Shown: positions 8,747 through 18,224, counted from the first letter of the stretch. The stretch: 64,000 nt of DNA from JAGXLC01 sp041686375 (GCA_041686375.1 JAWLEB010000012.1:10662-74661); one strand, 5' to 3'. Notes: a model not told the origin generated them from the sequence alone. Program-made: numbers and translations.

Positions 8747-10801
8747 TTATTCCTGAGATTCATCAGAAACATCTGCTGTTTTTGATCTTAACATTGGTAT
8801 TCTGACTAGTATGATCCCAATAATAACAAAAATTACTATACTTGTTATAAATGATGGATTCGCCATTCTCCAGATTTCAATCTTGCCAAATGCAAGGCCT
8901 GCAAATAATAAACCTATTAACGCCTCTCCTGCAATTAACCCGGAAGCCAGTAATATTCCAATATTATCGGCTTTAGTGATTTGCTTATCAGTATGTTGCC
9001 GTTTCTTCTGATAGATCTGTAATATACCTTTAATCATACCACCTATAAAGATAGCAAAGGTAGTTTGTAAAGGAAGGTACATACCAATAGCCACCAACAT
9101 TGGACTTCTTACCTGCATAAGAATAAATCCCACGCCCATTAACATACCTACTATAATAAGCGGCCAAGACATTTCCCCTCCGATAATACCATTAGAGAGG
9201 ATCGCCATAAGGCTTGCCTGAGGTGCCGGAAGTTCCTTACTACCAAATCCACCTTCATATCCTAGCTGTTTTCCAACTTCAATATCACCCTCATGAAGAA
9301 TAAAGAGTGGTATGAAAAGTACAGCAGCCGAAGCAATAACACCAATTATATCGCCAACCTGCATTTTCCATGGAGTACCTCCAAGTATATGACCTGCTTT
9401 CAAATCCTGTAACATTTCCCCCGCCACAGCAGCAGAAACACAAATAATCGCTGCCACAGCCAGCGTAGAACCAACTCCCTCTTCTCCTGTTGCACCAAGG
9501 ATAAGCATAAGTAATGCAGTAACAACAACTGTTGATATGGTTAAACCGCTAATCGGGTTATTACTGGAACCGATTATTCCAACAAGGTATCCTGACACAG
9601 CGGCAAAGAAGAATCCAAATATGATCATCACGAGTGTCGCCACCAGCGCTGTCATGAATGCTGCATGAAAAATATAGGTGGTAATTAAGAAGGTAGCTAT
9701 ACCTGCAAAAATAATTCCGACCAATATCCATTGAAAGCTAATATCTTTTTCAATTCTTTCAGTAACTTCGCCCTGAGTAGATTTCTTCAAATCCTCAACA
9801 GAGCGTAAAATTCCCTGACTAAGACTTTTACGCATTCCCCAAAGGGTCCAGAAGGTTCCCACCAGCATACCTCCAATGGCAATTGGACGTACAATGGATT
9901 TCCATACTTCGTTAATCTGGAACAGTGGCTTTTCAACTGTAGCCATTGCTTCATTCATATTAACTGCAAGATCCTGCTGAACAAGGTATTCACCCCATGC
10001 CTGGAGGTCGATATAGGGAGCAAGAAAATAAAAAGCAAGAGGTGTTAACAGACCCCACGCAATTACACCTCCACTAAATGTTAAGGATGCCAACTTTGGA
10101 CCAATAATATAACCTACACCAATATATGCAGGTTTTAGACCAGGACTTCCTAACAGTATTCCCCCTTTTGCTTTTATGGCTTCACCAGCTCCTGTAATAA
10201 ACTGTGTTTTAAACGCTATAAATTTTTCGTAAACAGGAAGAAAAATCCTGAATTCACCTAATGATTTGATAAGGGCACCTATCCCCATTGCCCAGAAAAG
10301 ATACTTAGAACCGGTACCTGTTTGTCCGGTTTTATGAATCTCCGCTGCAGCCAGCGATTCGGGGAACGGAAGGGTTGCATCATTTGCCATAACACGGCGA
10401 AGAAGGGCTACAAACATAATTCCCAACACACCACCAGTTAGCATTATCAATACAGAAATTACATAGTGCCCGGGGGTATAAAATTCTTCCCAGATTCCAC
10501 TAATAAAAAATGCCGGAATTGTAAAAATTGCACCGGCAGCCACAGACTCACCTATTGAGCCTACGGTTCTGGTAAAATTTTCTTCCAGAATTGTTCCTCT
10601 AAAAGCCCGTAAAATTGCCATCCCTATAACAGCAGCAGGATAAGTAGCTGCAATAGTCATACCGGCTTTCAGTCCTAAATAAGCATTCGCGGACCCTAAA
10701 ATTACGGCCAGAATAATACCTATAATTAACCCTCTGAGTGTAAATTCTGCCATTCTTGTTTCAGAAGAAACAAAGGGCACATGTTTGTTATGTTCTGCCA
10801 T
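8747..10801 (-). CDS. OPT-family oligopeptide transporter
   Basis: 684 aa polytopic membrane protein, about 16 hydrophobic segments. The N-terminus (EFTLRGLIIGIILAVILGSANAYLGLKAGM, given here only as its start and end: EFTLRG...LGLKAGM, residues about 15-44) and the GEMLQDLKAGHILGGTP region are hallmarks of bacterial OPT/YSL proteins. Members import oligopeptides or metal-chelate peptides with protons. It is followed by a strong terminator, then a PqqD-like gene and pepD, so peptide import followed by cytosolic cleavage is a reasonable inference. Start ATG at 10801 gives MAEHNKHVPFVSSETRMAEF, with a short polar N-terminus before the first membrane helix. Confidence 0.93.
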   Translation of the reverse strand: MAEHNKHVPFVSSETRMAEFTLRGLIIGIILAVILGSANAYLGLKAGMTIAATYPAAVIGMAILRAFRGTILEENFTRTVGSIGESVAAGAIFTIPAFFISGIWEEFYTPGHYVISVLIMLTGGVLGIMFVALLRRVMANDATLPFPESLAAAEIHKTGQTGTGSKYLFWAMGIGALIKSLGEFRIFLPVYEKFIAFKTQFITGAGEAIKAKGGILLGSPGLKPAYIGVGYIIGPKLASLTFSGGVIAWGLLTPLAFYFLAPYIDLQAWGEYLVQQDLAVNMNEAMATVEKPLFQINEVWKSIVRPIAIGGMLVGTFWTLWGMRKSLSQGILRSVEDLKKSTQGEVTERIEKDISFQWILVGIIFAGIATFLITTYIFHAAFMTALVATLVMIIFGFFFAAVSGYLVGIIGSSNNPISGLTISTVVVTALLMLILGATGEEGVGSTLAVAAIICVSAAVAGEMLQDLKAGHILGGTPWKMQVGDIIGVIASAAVLFIPLFILHEGDIEVGKQLGYEGGFGSKELPAPQASLMAILSNGIIGGEMSWPLIIVGMLMGVGFILMQVRSPMLVAIGMYLPLQTTFAIFIGGMIKGILQIYQKKRQHTDKQITKADNIGILLASGLIAGEALIGLLFAGLAFGKIEIWRMANPSFITSIVIFVIIGIILVRIPMLRSKTADVSDESQE

Positions 10802-11013
10802 ATTAAAAGATTTTGTTTAACAATTATAACATCTTAGCAAATCGGATGTATAAATGTAAAAAAAAAATATATTATGTAACGAATTGATATGGATTAGATT
10901 TCAATACTTTCTGATGGTCAATTGATATACTTGATATAAGTGGAATCAAAATTTTGTTAATTTTCTAAAACATATTTTAACTAAAATCGTAATGTTATAT
11001 ATTCAACTATTTG

Positions 11014-11021
11014 TATATTTG
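11014..11021 (+). promoter_or_regulatory. Bacteroidota -7 promoter box (TATATTTG)
   Basis: TATATTTG, 20 bp before the ATG at 11042 of the thioredoxin-like gene; matches TAnnTTTG. Confidence 0.6.
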
Positions 11022-11041
11022 CATATAAAAATTATTTTGAT

Positions 11042-11563
11042 ATGAGAAGAGCGTTATTTATTGTATTCCTGTTAGCATTAAGTTTCAATACCTTTACACA
11101 GGAAGTTCAGTGGAACAGTTTCGAAGAGGCAGTTGAGAAAAACAAAAACAATCCCAAAAAAATATTAATTGATGTATATACCGACTGGTGTGGGTGGTGC
11201 GATAAAATGGAAGAAAATACCTTTAACCATCCGGAGATCGCCAAATACATAAACAAACATTTTTATCCTGTCCGCTTCGATGCAGAATCAAGTGAAGAAG
11301 TTACTTTCAGAGGGAAAACGTTTAAGAAAGAAGGAGACAAGAAGAGAAGCCCCCACCAACTGGCAGTAGCTCTTCTCCAGGGCAAAATGTCATATCCCTC
11401 TGTTGCCTATCTTAACGAAGACAATCAGTTAATTACAGCAGTACCCGGCTATTACGAAGCGAAAGACATGGAGGTTCTACTGAAATTCTTCGTTGAAGAA
11501 GCTTATAAAGATCAGAAATTTGATGATTTCCAGGATGGATACCAGCACAGTCTTGTTGAATAA
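11042..11563 (+). CDS. exported thioredoxin-fold protein (CGWC)
   Basis: 173 aa. A signal peptide (MRRALFIVFLLALSFNTFTQ) is followed by a thioredoxin fold; the redox motif CGWC gives Cys50 and Cys53 within DVYTDWCGWCDKME. The cis-Pro region reads SYPSVAYL. Proteins of this shape (thioredoxin_7/DUF255-like) act in the periplasm on protein disulfides or as reductants for other envelope proteins; partners are not evident. It stands alone between divergent and convergent neighbours, with its own TAnnTTTG promoter box. The WCGWC variant with an extra insertion around residues 78-95 (TFRGKTFKKEGDKKRSP) is typical of the Bacteroidota thioredoxin_7-like group. Confidence 0.88.
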   Translation: MRRALFIVFLLALSFNTFTQEVQWNSFEEAVEKNKNNPKKILIDVYTDWCGWCDKMEENTFNHPEIAKYINKHFYPVRFDAESSEEVTFRGKTFKKEGDKKRSPHQLAVALLQGKMSYPSVAYLNEDNQLITAVPGYYEAKDMEVLLKFFVEEAYKDQKFDDFQDGYQHSLVE

Positions 11564-11574
11564 CAACCCATTAT

Positions 11575-11683
11575 CATTCTCTGAGCATTGATGCTACAAA
11601 TTTCAACCGTTCTTTGATTTTATATCCCATGCCCCCATTTATTATGCATCGTTTTTTCTATAGGCTAGTGGATGAGGGTTTCC
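11575..11683 (+). repeat. diverged intergenic repeat, copy A
   Basis: About 110 bp that align, with gaps, to 25345-25456 in the same orientation. Shared anchors in order are CTCTGAG, TGCTACAAA, CCCATG and CTAGTGG-GAGGGTTTC. It lies between the convergent thioredoxin-like and DUF4831-like genes. No coding potential. Confidence 0.55.
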
Positions 11684-11687
11684 GTTG

Positions 11688-12815
11688 TTAATTCTCGTAA
11701 AACTCAATGATTTTCTGTTCATTAAGGTAATCGTGGGGAATCTTAAGCACTGAACCATATTGAAATATATTCAGGTATTTTTCAGCTATTTTTTCGTCTC
11801 CTAGTTTAAGTTGTAACAATGACTCAGCCGGAACACGAAAATAAAACGTTGATTTATCCGATCTCAAATTATCTGAAAATTGTTCCATTTTCTTAGGATC
11901 ATCAAGTTGATCCAATTCAACCCAAACCGGTTGTCCTCGCTGGGAATCTGATTTTAAAACACCATCCGTAGGAGAAAACCTGAATAAAATATTGGGTTCA
12001 TCAAGATGTTCTTGTTTAGGAACTAACTGCATGGTGTAGGTTAAAGTATCTTTTATTTTCTTACCTGCAAATAAATCCAAATATCGCTGCTCAAGAGTAT
12101 TCATCTCATCCAGTGCAGCTTTCATCGCCGATCCCTCTGGATAAAAATCTCCCATCCCGGAAATTAACTCAAAGCGCTTTTCTCTTATCATAAAAATAAA
12201 GTTGGCTGCCTCTTCTGCTTTTTTATCAATATCTTTTTGAATGGTTTCCTCTTTCTCTCTCGGAACGCGGGCATATATAGAATCCTGCCAAACTCGTTCG
12301 TAAATTTTTTTTGTCTCTGTTCCAAAAAATTTTCTTACACTTAAATCCCAATAATGTATTTCATCGGAATGATCTTTATCTTTAAAAAAATTCTCCTTTG
12401 AAAACATTTCAACATCTTTATCCAGTGGTAAAATCCATCCTTTCTCGGTATAATTATTATCTAATACTGAAAATGTTCCCTGTGGTTCTATAGCATAAAG
12501 ATGCTCATAATCGACATCAGTATGTCTTTCTATATTAATATTGCCAAGCTCAAAAAATGTATTCCTATTATGAGGTACAGAAGATATACCAAGTAATTTT
12601 GTAGCATAATCATGGTAAGGTCCTGGTATCACTGTTGTTTTAACTACTTCAACATTAAAGAACAATTCGGTTTGTGGCAATGCATACAACATTCCCTGAT
12701 CAATCTTCTCCATATCTTCGATTTTAGTAACTGTTGTGGTAGCCTTTTTTGCTGATCCACAGCCTATTGTTAAGAAAATAAAAAGAAATCCAATATACAA
12801 ATATGAATGTTTCAT
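11688..12815 (-). CDS. lipoprotein, DUF4831-like
   Basis: The frame is open to 12848, but the ATG at 12815 is preferred because it starts a clean lipoprotein signal (MKHSYLYIGFLFIFLTIGC, lipid-modified Cys19); the longer version would put 11 charged residues ahead of it. The mature protein (about 355 aa) is soluble and mixed alpha/beta, with features I associate with DUF4831 of Bacteroidota (YALPQTELFFNVEVVKTT near the N-terminus, FRFSPTDGVL later). Likely anchored to the outer or inner membrane; function unknown. It sits alone, 60 bp downstream of nnr in the same direction, and could be co-transcribed with it. Confidence 0.7.
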   Translation of the reverse strand: MKHSYLYIGFLFIFLTIGCGSAKKATTTVTKIEDMEKIDQGMLYALPQTELFFNVEVVKTTVIPGPYHDYATKLLGISSVPHNRNTFFELGNINIERHTDVDYEHLYAIEPQGTFSVLDNNYTEKGWILPLDKDVEMFSKENFFKDKDHSDEIHYWDLSVRKFFGTETKKIYERVWQDSIYARVPREKEETIQKDIDKKAEEAANFIFMIREKRFELISGMGDFYPEGSAMKAALDEMNTLEQRYLDLFAGKKIKDTLTYTMQLVPKQEHLDEPNILFRFSPTDGVLKSDSQRGQPVWVELDQLDDPKKMEQFSDNLRSDKSTFYFRVPAESLLQLKLGDEKIAEKYLNIFQYGSVLKIPHDYLNEQKIIEFYEN

Positions 12816-12908
12816 AACTCGTTTAATTTGTTGTCTTATCTCGTTCAAAAATCTATCTGTTTTATACTGATATTGTATCCAATTAACCTGTAAAAATAAT
12901 GATTTTTT

Positions 12909-14426
12909 TCAACAACCCGATTTTACTTTTTTAAACGCTTTTCCCAAAGCATTAATTATATCAGTTGCAATTACCGCTTCCTGACTATTTTCCTCAGATG
13001 CTATATCGCCAGCTAAACCGTGAAGGTATACGCCGGTAAGTGCAGCAATATGGGGTTGATACCCTTGTCCAACAAGGGAAGTAATTATTCCGGTTAAAAC
13101 ATCACCACTGCCTGCTGTAGACATACCAGGATTTCCATTAATATTAAAAAAGCAAATTCCGTTAGGCATTGCAACGCTCGTGTTTCCACCTTTTAAAACA
13201 ACTATAACTCCATATTTTGAAGCAAAATCACGCTGCTGTTGAATCCTTTTGAAATGATTCGGTGAATCACCTGCCAACCTGTCAAATTCTTTTGGATGAG
13301 GCGTCAAGATTGATTTTTCTGGTAACTGGCCAAGCCATTCCGGATTTACTGCCAGAATATTCAGGGCATCAGCATCCAGAACCAGCGGACGTTCTTCCTT
13401 TTCTATTAATTCCTTTAGCGCTTTTTGGGTATTCACCTTGGTATCAATACCACAACCTCCTCCTATATTTGAAAAACGTGAAATATCTGGTATTTTGGAA
13501 AAAATTAACTCGGAAATATCTATACTCAACATAGCCTCAGGAACAGCAGTTTGCATAATACTGTAACCGCTCACCGGAAGATGAACGGTAACCAGACCGG
13601 AGCCTGTTTTCAGCGCTGCCTTTGCTGCAAGAATAGCAGCTCCCATCTTACCATAACTGCCGTTGATAAGTAAAGGATGTCCAAAATGACCTTTGTGAGC
13701 AAAGCGCTTTCGTTTAGCAATATGTTTCTTAACATAATGTTCGGATATAAGAAAATATGGGGATTCAACTTCTTCAATCTTAGTCTGACTCAGTCCAATA
13801 TCTAACGCATACCATTGGCCAACGAAACCTTCATTTTCCGGGAAAAAAAATGACAATTTGGGAAATTGAAAAGTAAGCGTATAATCCGCATTAAAGATAT
13901 TTTCAGGGACATTTGTCGAGTTATCCTCTCCGAAAAGTCCTGAAGGTATATCAATAGCAATTCTGGTAGCCTGAAACCTATTAAGATACCGAACAACCTC
14001 TGCAGGAAAACCTTCCAAGGGACGATTTAAACCGGAACCAAACATTGCATCAATTATAACCATCTTGTTTGATAATTCGGGTAATTCATCGTCCTTGTGC
14101 AGGTAAGTAATCTCCACTAAATTTTGTTTTTCAAGGCGCTCCAGATTTATATTCGCATCCTTAGATAACTTGTCAGAAATCTTAACAATAAAAACTTTAA
14201 CTTCCCTTTCATCTTCAGCAAGTTGTCTTGCCACAGCAAGTCCATCTCCCCCATTGTTCCCGGGTCCTACAAAAACATTGAATTTAAAATTTTTAGAAAA
14301 ATAACGCCCTATCCATCGGGAACACTTTCTGGCCGCTCTTTCCATCAAGTTGATTGATAAAATGGGTTCGTTTTCAATAGTGTATGCATCAACTTCTTTA
14401 ATTTGTGATGACCTTAAAACCTTCAT
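12909..14426 (-). CDS. nnr: bifunctional NAD(P)H-hydrate repair enzyme (epimerase + dehydratase)
   Basis: 505 aa, two fused domains. Residues about 1-215 are the NAD(P)HX epimerase (YjeF_N), with GPGNNGGDG at 54-62 and IDIPSGLFGED. Residues about 225-505 are the ADP-dependent NAD(P)HX dehydratase (YjeF_C, ribokinase-like), with GSYGKMGAAILAAKAALKTG (starting near 256), LTPHPKEFDRL and GMSTAGSGD at 434-442, where Asp442 is the catalytic base position. Together they restore NAD(P)H damaged by hydration. Cytoplasmic housekeeping. The ATG at 14426 gives the canonical MKVLRSSQIKEVDAYTI start. Confidence 0.95.
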   Translation of the reverse strand: MKVLRSSQIKEVDAYTIENEPILSINLMERAARKCSRWIGRYFSKNFKFNVFVGPGNNGGDGLAVARQLAEDEREVKVFIVKISDKLSKDANINLERLEKQNLVEITYLHKDDELPELSNKMVIIDAMFGSGLNRPLEGFPAEVVRYLNRFQATRIAIDIPSGLFGEDNSTNVPENIFNADYTLTFQFPKLSFFFPENEGFVGQWYALDIGLSQTKIEEVESPYFLISEHYVKKHIAKRKRFAHKGHFGHPLLINGSYGKMGAAILAAKAALKTGSGLVTVHLPVSGYSIMQTAVPEAMLSIDISELIFSKIPDISRFSNIGGGCGIDTKVNTQKALKELIEKEERPLVLDADALNILAVNPEWLGQLPEKSILTPHPKEFDRLAGDSPNHFKRIQQQRDFASKYGVIVVLKGGNTSVAMPNGICFFNINGNPGMSTAGSGDVLTGIITSLVGQGYQPHIAALTGVYLHGLAGDIASEENSQEAVIATDIINALGKAFKKVKSGC

Positions 14427-14826
14427 ATGGTTATGTTTTATATTCTTATTGAACGCTTTATTAGAAATTGTTATCAGGTAAAGCTTTTCCTGTTGAACAA
14501 AAATAATAGTATAATCTGTTAAATAAAAACAGTATTAACACAAAAATGCATGCTTAACTATATTAATTTGCATTAAACTCTTAGAAAATCATTTGGTCAT
14601 ATGAAATGTCCAGGTAAAATAATCATTAACATTACAAATGGCAGTGATTATTTTGCTATTAGAGACAATACATAATTAATGTATTAACAAAACAATAAAT
14701 TTTTTATACATAAAGCAAATACTTAGTCAAGGAGGCAATATATACTATTAATCGTTTTATCTGTAATAAATTGGCAGTTATTTATTACATATTACATATT
14801 CTAATTGGGTACTAAAAAAAGATTTT
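14427..14826. other. AT-rich divergent intergenic region
   Basis: About 400 bp between the divergent nnr and POT transporter genes. Very AT-rich; I see no ORF, hairpin terminator or repeat. It presumably holds the promoters of both genes; only that of the POT gene is recognisable (next entry). Confidence 0.5.
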
Positions 14827-14834
14827 TATATTTG
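14827..14834 (+). promoter_or_regulatory. Bacteroidota -7 promoter box (TATATTTG)
   Basis: TATATTTG, 43 bp before the ATG at 14878 of the peptide transporter; matches TAnnTTTG. Confidence 0.6.
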
Positions 14835-14877
14835 TCGAAATTTATTTAGGAAATTATTAACCAAAAAACAATAAATT

Positions 14878-16605
14878 ATGTTAAAAGGACATCCGAAAGG
14901 ACTATTAGTTGCGTTCTTTGCCAACATGGGTGAGAGATTTAGTTACTACACTATGTTGGCAATATTTGTTTTATATCTGCAAGCCAGGTTTGGATTTTCT
15001 GCCGGGGAGGCGGGTGATTACTACGGAGGATTCCTCTTTGGTATTTATTTTCTGCCTATTCTTGGAGGAATCATAGCAGATAGATGGGGATACGGAAGAA
15101 CCATTTTTTGGGGTATTTTGATCGCTTTCCTTGGAAAAGTCATATTATCCGCCCCGGGTTATATGGAACAAGGATATTTCTCCATGCAATATGAGCTCAT
15201 TGTAATTATTGTAGCATTATTTACAATATCACTTGGTACAGGGCTTTTCAAAGGTAACTTGCAAGCCTTGGTAGGTAAACTTTACGATGATCCTAAGTAT
15301 GCGCCTAAACGGGATAATGCATTTAACATCTTTTACATGGGAATCAACATAGGTGCTTTTCTGGCACCTTATGCAGCAACAGGAGCTGTAAAGTTCATAT
15401 TAGGAAAACAAGGCTTCTCATACGAAAACAGCATGCCTCATTTATCTACTTTGCAAAATAATGCTCACCCCTTTCTTGATAAGATGATTGGAACACTCCA
15501 GTCTAATTTTAGCGGAGTAGCACATTATACTGACAAAATACAGGCTTTTCAAAGTGAAATGGGCTTTGGAGGTGCAATTTCCAGCTTTACCGACACTTAT
15601 ACATCTTCATTATCCACAGGGTATAGTACTGCCTTTGCGATAGCAGCATTAGCTATGATTTTTTCCCTAGCAGTGTTTGTTGGCTTTAAAAAGCATTATA
15701 AACATGCTGACCTTACAGTAAAACAAGCAAAAGCAAAAGCAGAACAAGAAGGAAAAGAAGACACAACTGTTACCATGTCCAAAGAAGAAGAAAAGAAACG
15801 TCTGGTAGCACTAAGTCTTGTATTTATTACCGTAGCATTTTTCTGGATGGCATTCCACCAGAATGGTATTACACTAACCCTTTTTGCCCGTGACTTTACC
15901 ATTAGTCAAGTAAGTTCATTTGACTACTTATTCTTTGACTTAGCTTCATTCATACCTATCCTGTTTTCAATAGGTGGATTGGTTTATATGTTCCGCAGAA
16001 ACGTGGTATTGAAAACAAGAATAATAGCTTCAGTTATCTTCGTGGCAGGCGCAGCTATCGCTTATAGTGTTTACACTGGTTTTAGCCCAAAGGAAGATAT
16101 TGAACCGGAGCTTTTCCAATCCTTTAATCCTATATTTATTGTAATATTAACTCCTGTGATAGTTGGTTTCTTTAACTATTTGCGTAAAAGAGGAAAAGAG
16201 CCTTCTTCGCCAAAAAAGATAGGAATCGGAATGTTTATCACTGCCCTCGGTTTTGTTGTAATGATGTTTGGAGCATTCCATCTGCAAAATGTGACTGGTT
16301 TAAGTCCTTATTGGCTAATAAGTACGTATTTTGTACTAACGATTGCTGAATTGTTCTTGAGCCCAATCGGTATATCATTTGTAGCGAAGGTTGCTCCACC
16401 AAGGTTTAGTGGTTTGGCACAAGGAGGATGGCTTGGTGCAACTGCAATAGGTAATCTGCTTGCCGGGCTTGTAGCTAAGCTTTGGGATACAATAGAGCTT
16501 TGGCAATTCTTCCTACTATTGGTTGTACTAACATTATTATCAGGGATATTTATATTCTCAATAATGAGAATACTCAAAAATGCAACCCAATCATCAGAAA
16601 GTTAA
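14878..16605 (+). CDS. POT-family proton-dependent peptide transporter
   Basis: 575 aa, 12-14 membrane segments. The N-terminal helix carries the POT signature variant NMGERFSYYTM (Glu19, Arg20, Tyr23-Tyr24), corresponding to the ExxERFxYY proton-coupling motif, here reduced at its first Glu. The RDNAFNIFYMGINIGAFLAP region (about 155-174) is the second POT signature. A larger periplasmic or inter-helix insertion lies at about 180-245. Imports di- and tripeptides with protons. Together with the OPT transporter and pepD it points to peptide use as carbon or nitrogen source. A lipoprotein gene follows 28 bp later and may be in the same transcript. Confidence 0.93.
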   Translation: MLKGHPKGLLVAFFANMGERFSYYTMLAIFVLYLQARFGFSAGEAGDYYGGFLFGIYFLPILGGIIADRWGYGRTIFWGILIAFLGKVILSAPGYMEQGYFSMQYELIVIIVALFTISLGTGLFKGNLQALVGKLYDDPKYAPKRDNAFNIFYMGINIGAFLAPYAATGAVKFILGKQGFSYENSMPHLSTLQNNAHPFLDKMIGTLQSNFSGVAHYTDKIQAFQSEMGFGGAISSFTDTYTSSLSTGYSTAFAIAALAMIFSLAVFVGFKKHYKHADLTVKQAKAKAEQEGKEDTTVTMSKEEEKKRLVALSLVFITVAFFWMAFHQNGITLTLFARDFTISQVSSFDYLFFDLASFIPILFSIGGLVYMFRRNVVLKTRIIASVIFVAGAAIAYSVYTGFSPKEDIEPELFQSFNPIFIVILTPVIVGFFNYLRKRGKEPSSPKKIGIGMFITALGFVVMMFGAFHLQNVTGLSPYWLISTYFVLTIAELFLSPIGISFVAKVAPPRFSGLAQGGWLGATAIGNLLAGLVAKLWDTIELWQFFLLLVVLTLLSGIFIFSIMRILKNATQSSES

Positions 16606-16633
16606 TTCATTAAAAATGTTTAAAAATAATATT

Positions 16634-17041
16634 ATGAAAACCCGTTTAACTATAATCACAAGTCTTTTGCTGGGTATATTCATATTTTCAGGTTGTGGAT
16701 CAGAGGAAACAACACCTGAAAACCTGGATGAAGATATAAAAATGCTACAGGAACTTGAAGAACGCTCAGGCAATATTGAAAATAAAGAAGAAGCTTTTAC
16801 CCTGTTGAGAGATTTAAATCAAACTATGAAAAGCATAAGAGATAAACTTCTTTCAATGGATGCAGTATACAGGGAAGCTTCTGACGAGGAAAAGAAAAGA
16901 ATGGAAGAAGAATTTGAGGAGGCTAACGAACAAATGGATGCATCCCTGAAAGTAATCAGGGAAAATATCGATCCATACAAGGACGGGGAAGAGGTATCCA
17001 AAATGATTGAAAAGCTCAATGAGATAATGATTTCCAAATAA
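16634..17041 (+). CDS. small helical lipoprotein
   Basis: Start placed at ATG 16634 (MKTRLTIITSLLLGIFIFSGC) because this gives a proper lipoprotein signal with Cys21; the longer frame from 16580 overlaps the transporter gene and adds 18 polar residues. The mature part (about 115 aa) is strongly charged and helical, with heptad-like runs (EEKKRMEEEFEEANEQMDAS), suggesting a coiled coil. No family recognised. It lies directly downstream of the POT transporter and ends at a strong terminator, so the two probably form an operon. Confidence 0.75.
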   Translation: MKTRLTIITSLLLGIFIFSGCGSEETTPENLDEDIKMLQELEERSGNIENKEEAFTLLRDLNQTMKSIRDKLLSMDAVYREASDEEKKRMEEEFEEANEQMDASLKVIRENIDPYKDGEEVSKMIEKLNEIMISK

Positions 17042-17065
17042 AACCCTCCTTTCTAAAATAAAAAA

Positions 17066-17100
17066 GAAAAGGCTGTTTATTAAAAGCAGCCTTTTCTTTT
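17066..17100 (+). terminator. intrinsic terminator after the POT-lipoprotein operon
   Basis: Stem GAAAAGGCTG / CAGCCTTTTC (17066-17075 and 17087-17096) followed by TTTT. Confidence 0.8.
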
Positions 17101-17110
17101 TGGAATCAAT

Positions 17111-17143
17111 AAAAAAACAACCTTCCCAACCAAAGGAAGGTGT
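17111..17143 (-). terminator. intrinsic terminator after cysH
   Basis: Read on the minus strand, stem CCTTCC / GGAAGG (17135-17140 and 17121-17126) followed by a T-rich run (plus-strand A run 17111-17117). Confidence 0.7.
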
Positions 17144-17174
17144 TTAGGTTATAATATTATAAAATTATTCCGCC

Positions 17175-17897
17175 CTATTTTTTATCCTGGGTATGTAATC
17201 CACATTCTTTCTTTTCAGGTTCTTCCCACCACCATCTTCCGGCACGAACATCTTCTCCTGGCTGAACCGCCCGAGTACAAGGTTCACAACCAATGCTTGG
17301 ATAACCTTTGTCATGTAATTCATTATAAGGTACATTATTCTCTTTTATATAATCCCAAATATCCTTCTCGCTCCAGTCATAAAGTGGATTAATTTTAATC
17401 ATTTGATTCGCTTCATCCCACTCTACAGGCTGAAGACTGATACGGGTAACAGACTGTTCTCTTCTTAGTCCTGTTATCCATACTTTATAACCCTTTGTAG
17501 CTCTTCGCAAAGGTTCTATTTTTCTGATATGGCAGCACTCTTTTCTGTTTTCAATGCTATCATAAAACGGATTAATCCCTTTGTCCTTAACCAATTTTTC
17601 TACCTTCTTATAATCAGGGAAAAATATGTCCATCTTAATATCAAAATGCTTATTTGTCTCATCAATCAGCTTATATGTTTCCGGAAAAAGTCTGCCAGTA
17701 TCAAGTGTGATAATTTTTGCTTCTTTGTCGGCTTTTACGATCATGTCTGTAAGAACCTGATCTTCTGCCCCTAAACTTGTAGCAAAAACCGTATCGCCTT
17801 TATAATTTTTCAGGAAATAGCTCACTATCTCCTGTGAAGAAGCTTGCTCAAGCAGCTTTCTCATTTCTTGAACTTTCTCTTGATTCGCCATATTCAA
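17175..17897 (-). CDS. cysH: assimilatory adenylyl-sulfate reductase (CysH family, 4Fe-4S type)
   Basis: 240 aa. Reduces activated sulfate to sulfite. The iron-sulfur ligands of the APS-reductase subgroup are present: Cys121-Cys122 (KECCHIRK), Cys204 and Cys207 (GCEPC); the catalytic Cys is Cys232 in the C-terminal ECGLH. The P-loop-like SLGAEDQVL (41-49) and LDTGRLFPETY (65-75) bind the nucleotide. Presence of the cluster predicts APS rather than PAPS as main substrate, although the adjacent Sat protein carries a CysC kinase domain that would make PAPS. It is divergent from sat-cysC, with a MITE between them. Confidence 0.93.
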   Translation of the reverse strand: MNMANQEKVQEMRKLLEQASSQEIVSYFLKNYKGDTVFATSLGAEDQVLTDMIVKADKEAKIITLDTGRLFPETYKLIDETNKHFDIKMDIFFPDYKKVEKLVKDKGINPFYDSIENRKECCHIRKIEPLRRATKGYKVWITGLRREQSVTRISLQPVEWDEANQMIKINPLYDWSEKDIWDYIKENNVPYNELHDKGYPSIGCEPCTRAVQPGEDVRAGRWWWEEPEKKECGLHTQDKK

Positions 17898-17949
17898 TTA
17901 ATTTTAATAGTTAGTATCCTTATTGTATGAAGTGATTTGCAATAATCGA

Positions 17950-17957
17950 CAAATATA
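17950..17957 (-). promoter_or_regulatory. cysH promoter -7 box
   Basis: Read on the minus strand: TATATTTG, about 52 bp upstream of the cysH ATG. TTG triplets occur 18-21 bp further upstream (plus-strand CAA at 17976-17981), the right spacing for a Bacteroidota -33 element. Confidence 0.6.
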
Positions 17958-18100
17958 TACATATAATTCTTTTTACAACAAATTATGAACTAAAACATTA
18001 AAATGAAAATCTGAAATACGCGACAAATAATATATACAGCTTAAGTTTTATGAATTTTCGAATCGGATATCCAACTAACCGGAGAGCATAAAAAAGTTTA

Positions 18101-18224
18101 AGAAACTGTTTTGATTTCTTTTAGAAATTTTGCTTTACAGAATTTTTAGAAATCGAACAGATAATTAGGCTTTACCACAGAATAAAACTAATTTGTTAAA
18201 GTAGGACAAAATCAAAACAGTTCC
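18101..18224 (-). repeat. MITE-like element, copy 3 (internally deleted, 124 bp)
   Basis: Same orientation as copy 2 and the same ends (AGAAACTGTTTTGATTT at 18101-18117; right end CAAAACAGTTCCT with one change). Two internal segments are missing relative to copy 2. The first, 101 bp, lies between two TTTAC direct repeats (6525-6529 and 6626-6630 in copy 2) and removes one GC hairpin and half the central palindrome. The second, 26 bp (6673-6698 in copy 2), contains just the other GC hairpin and leaves a clean junction at 18180/18181. It sits in the divergent promoter region of cysH and sat-cysC. Confidence 0.8.
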
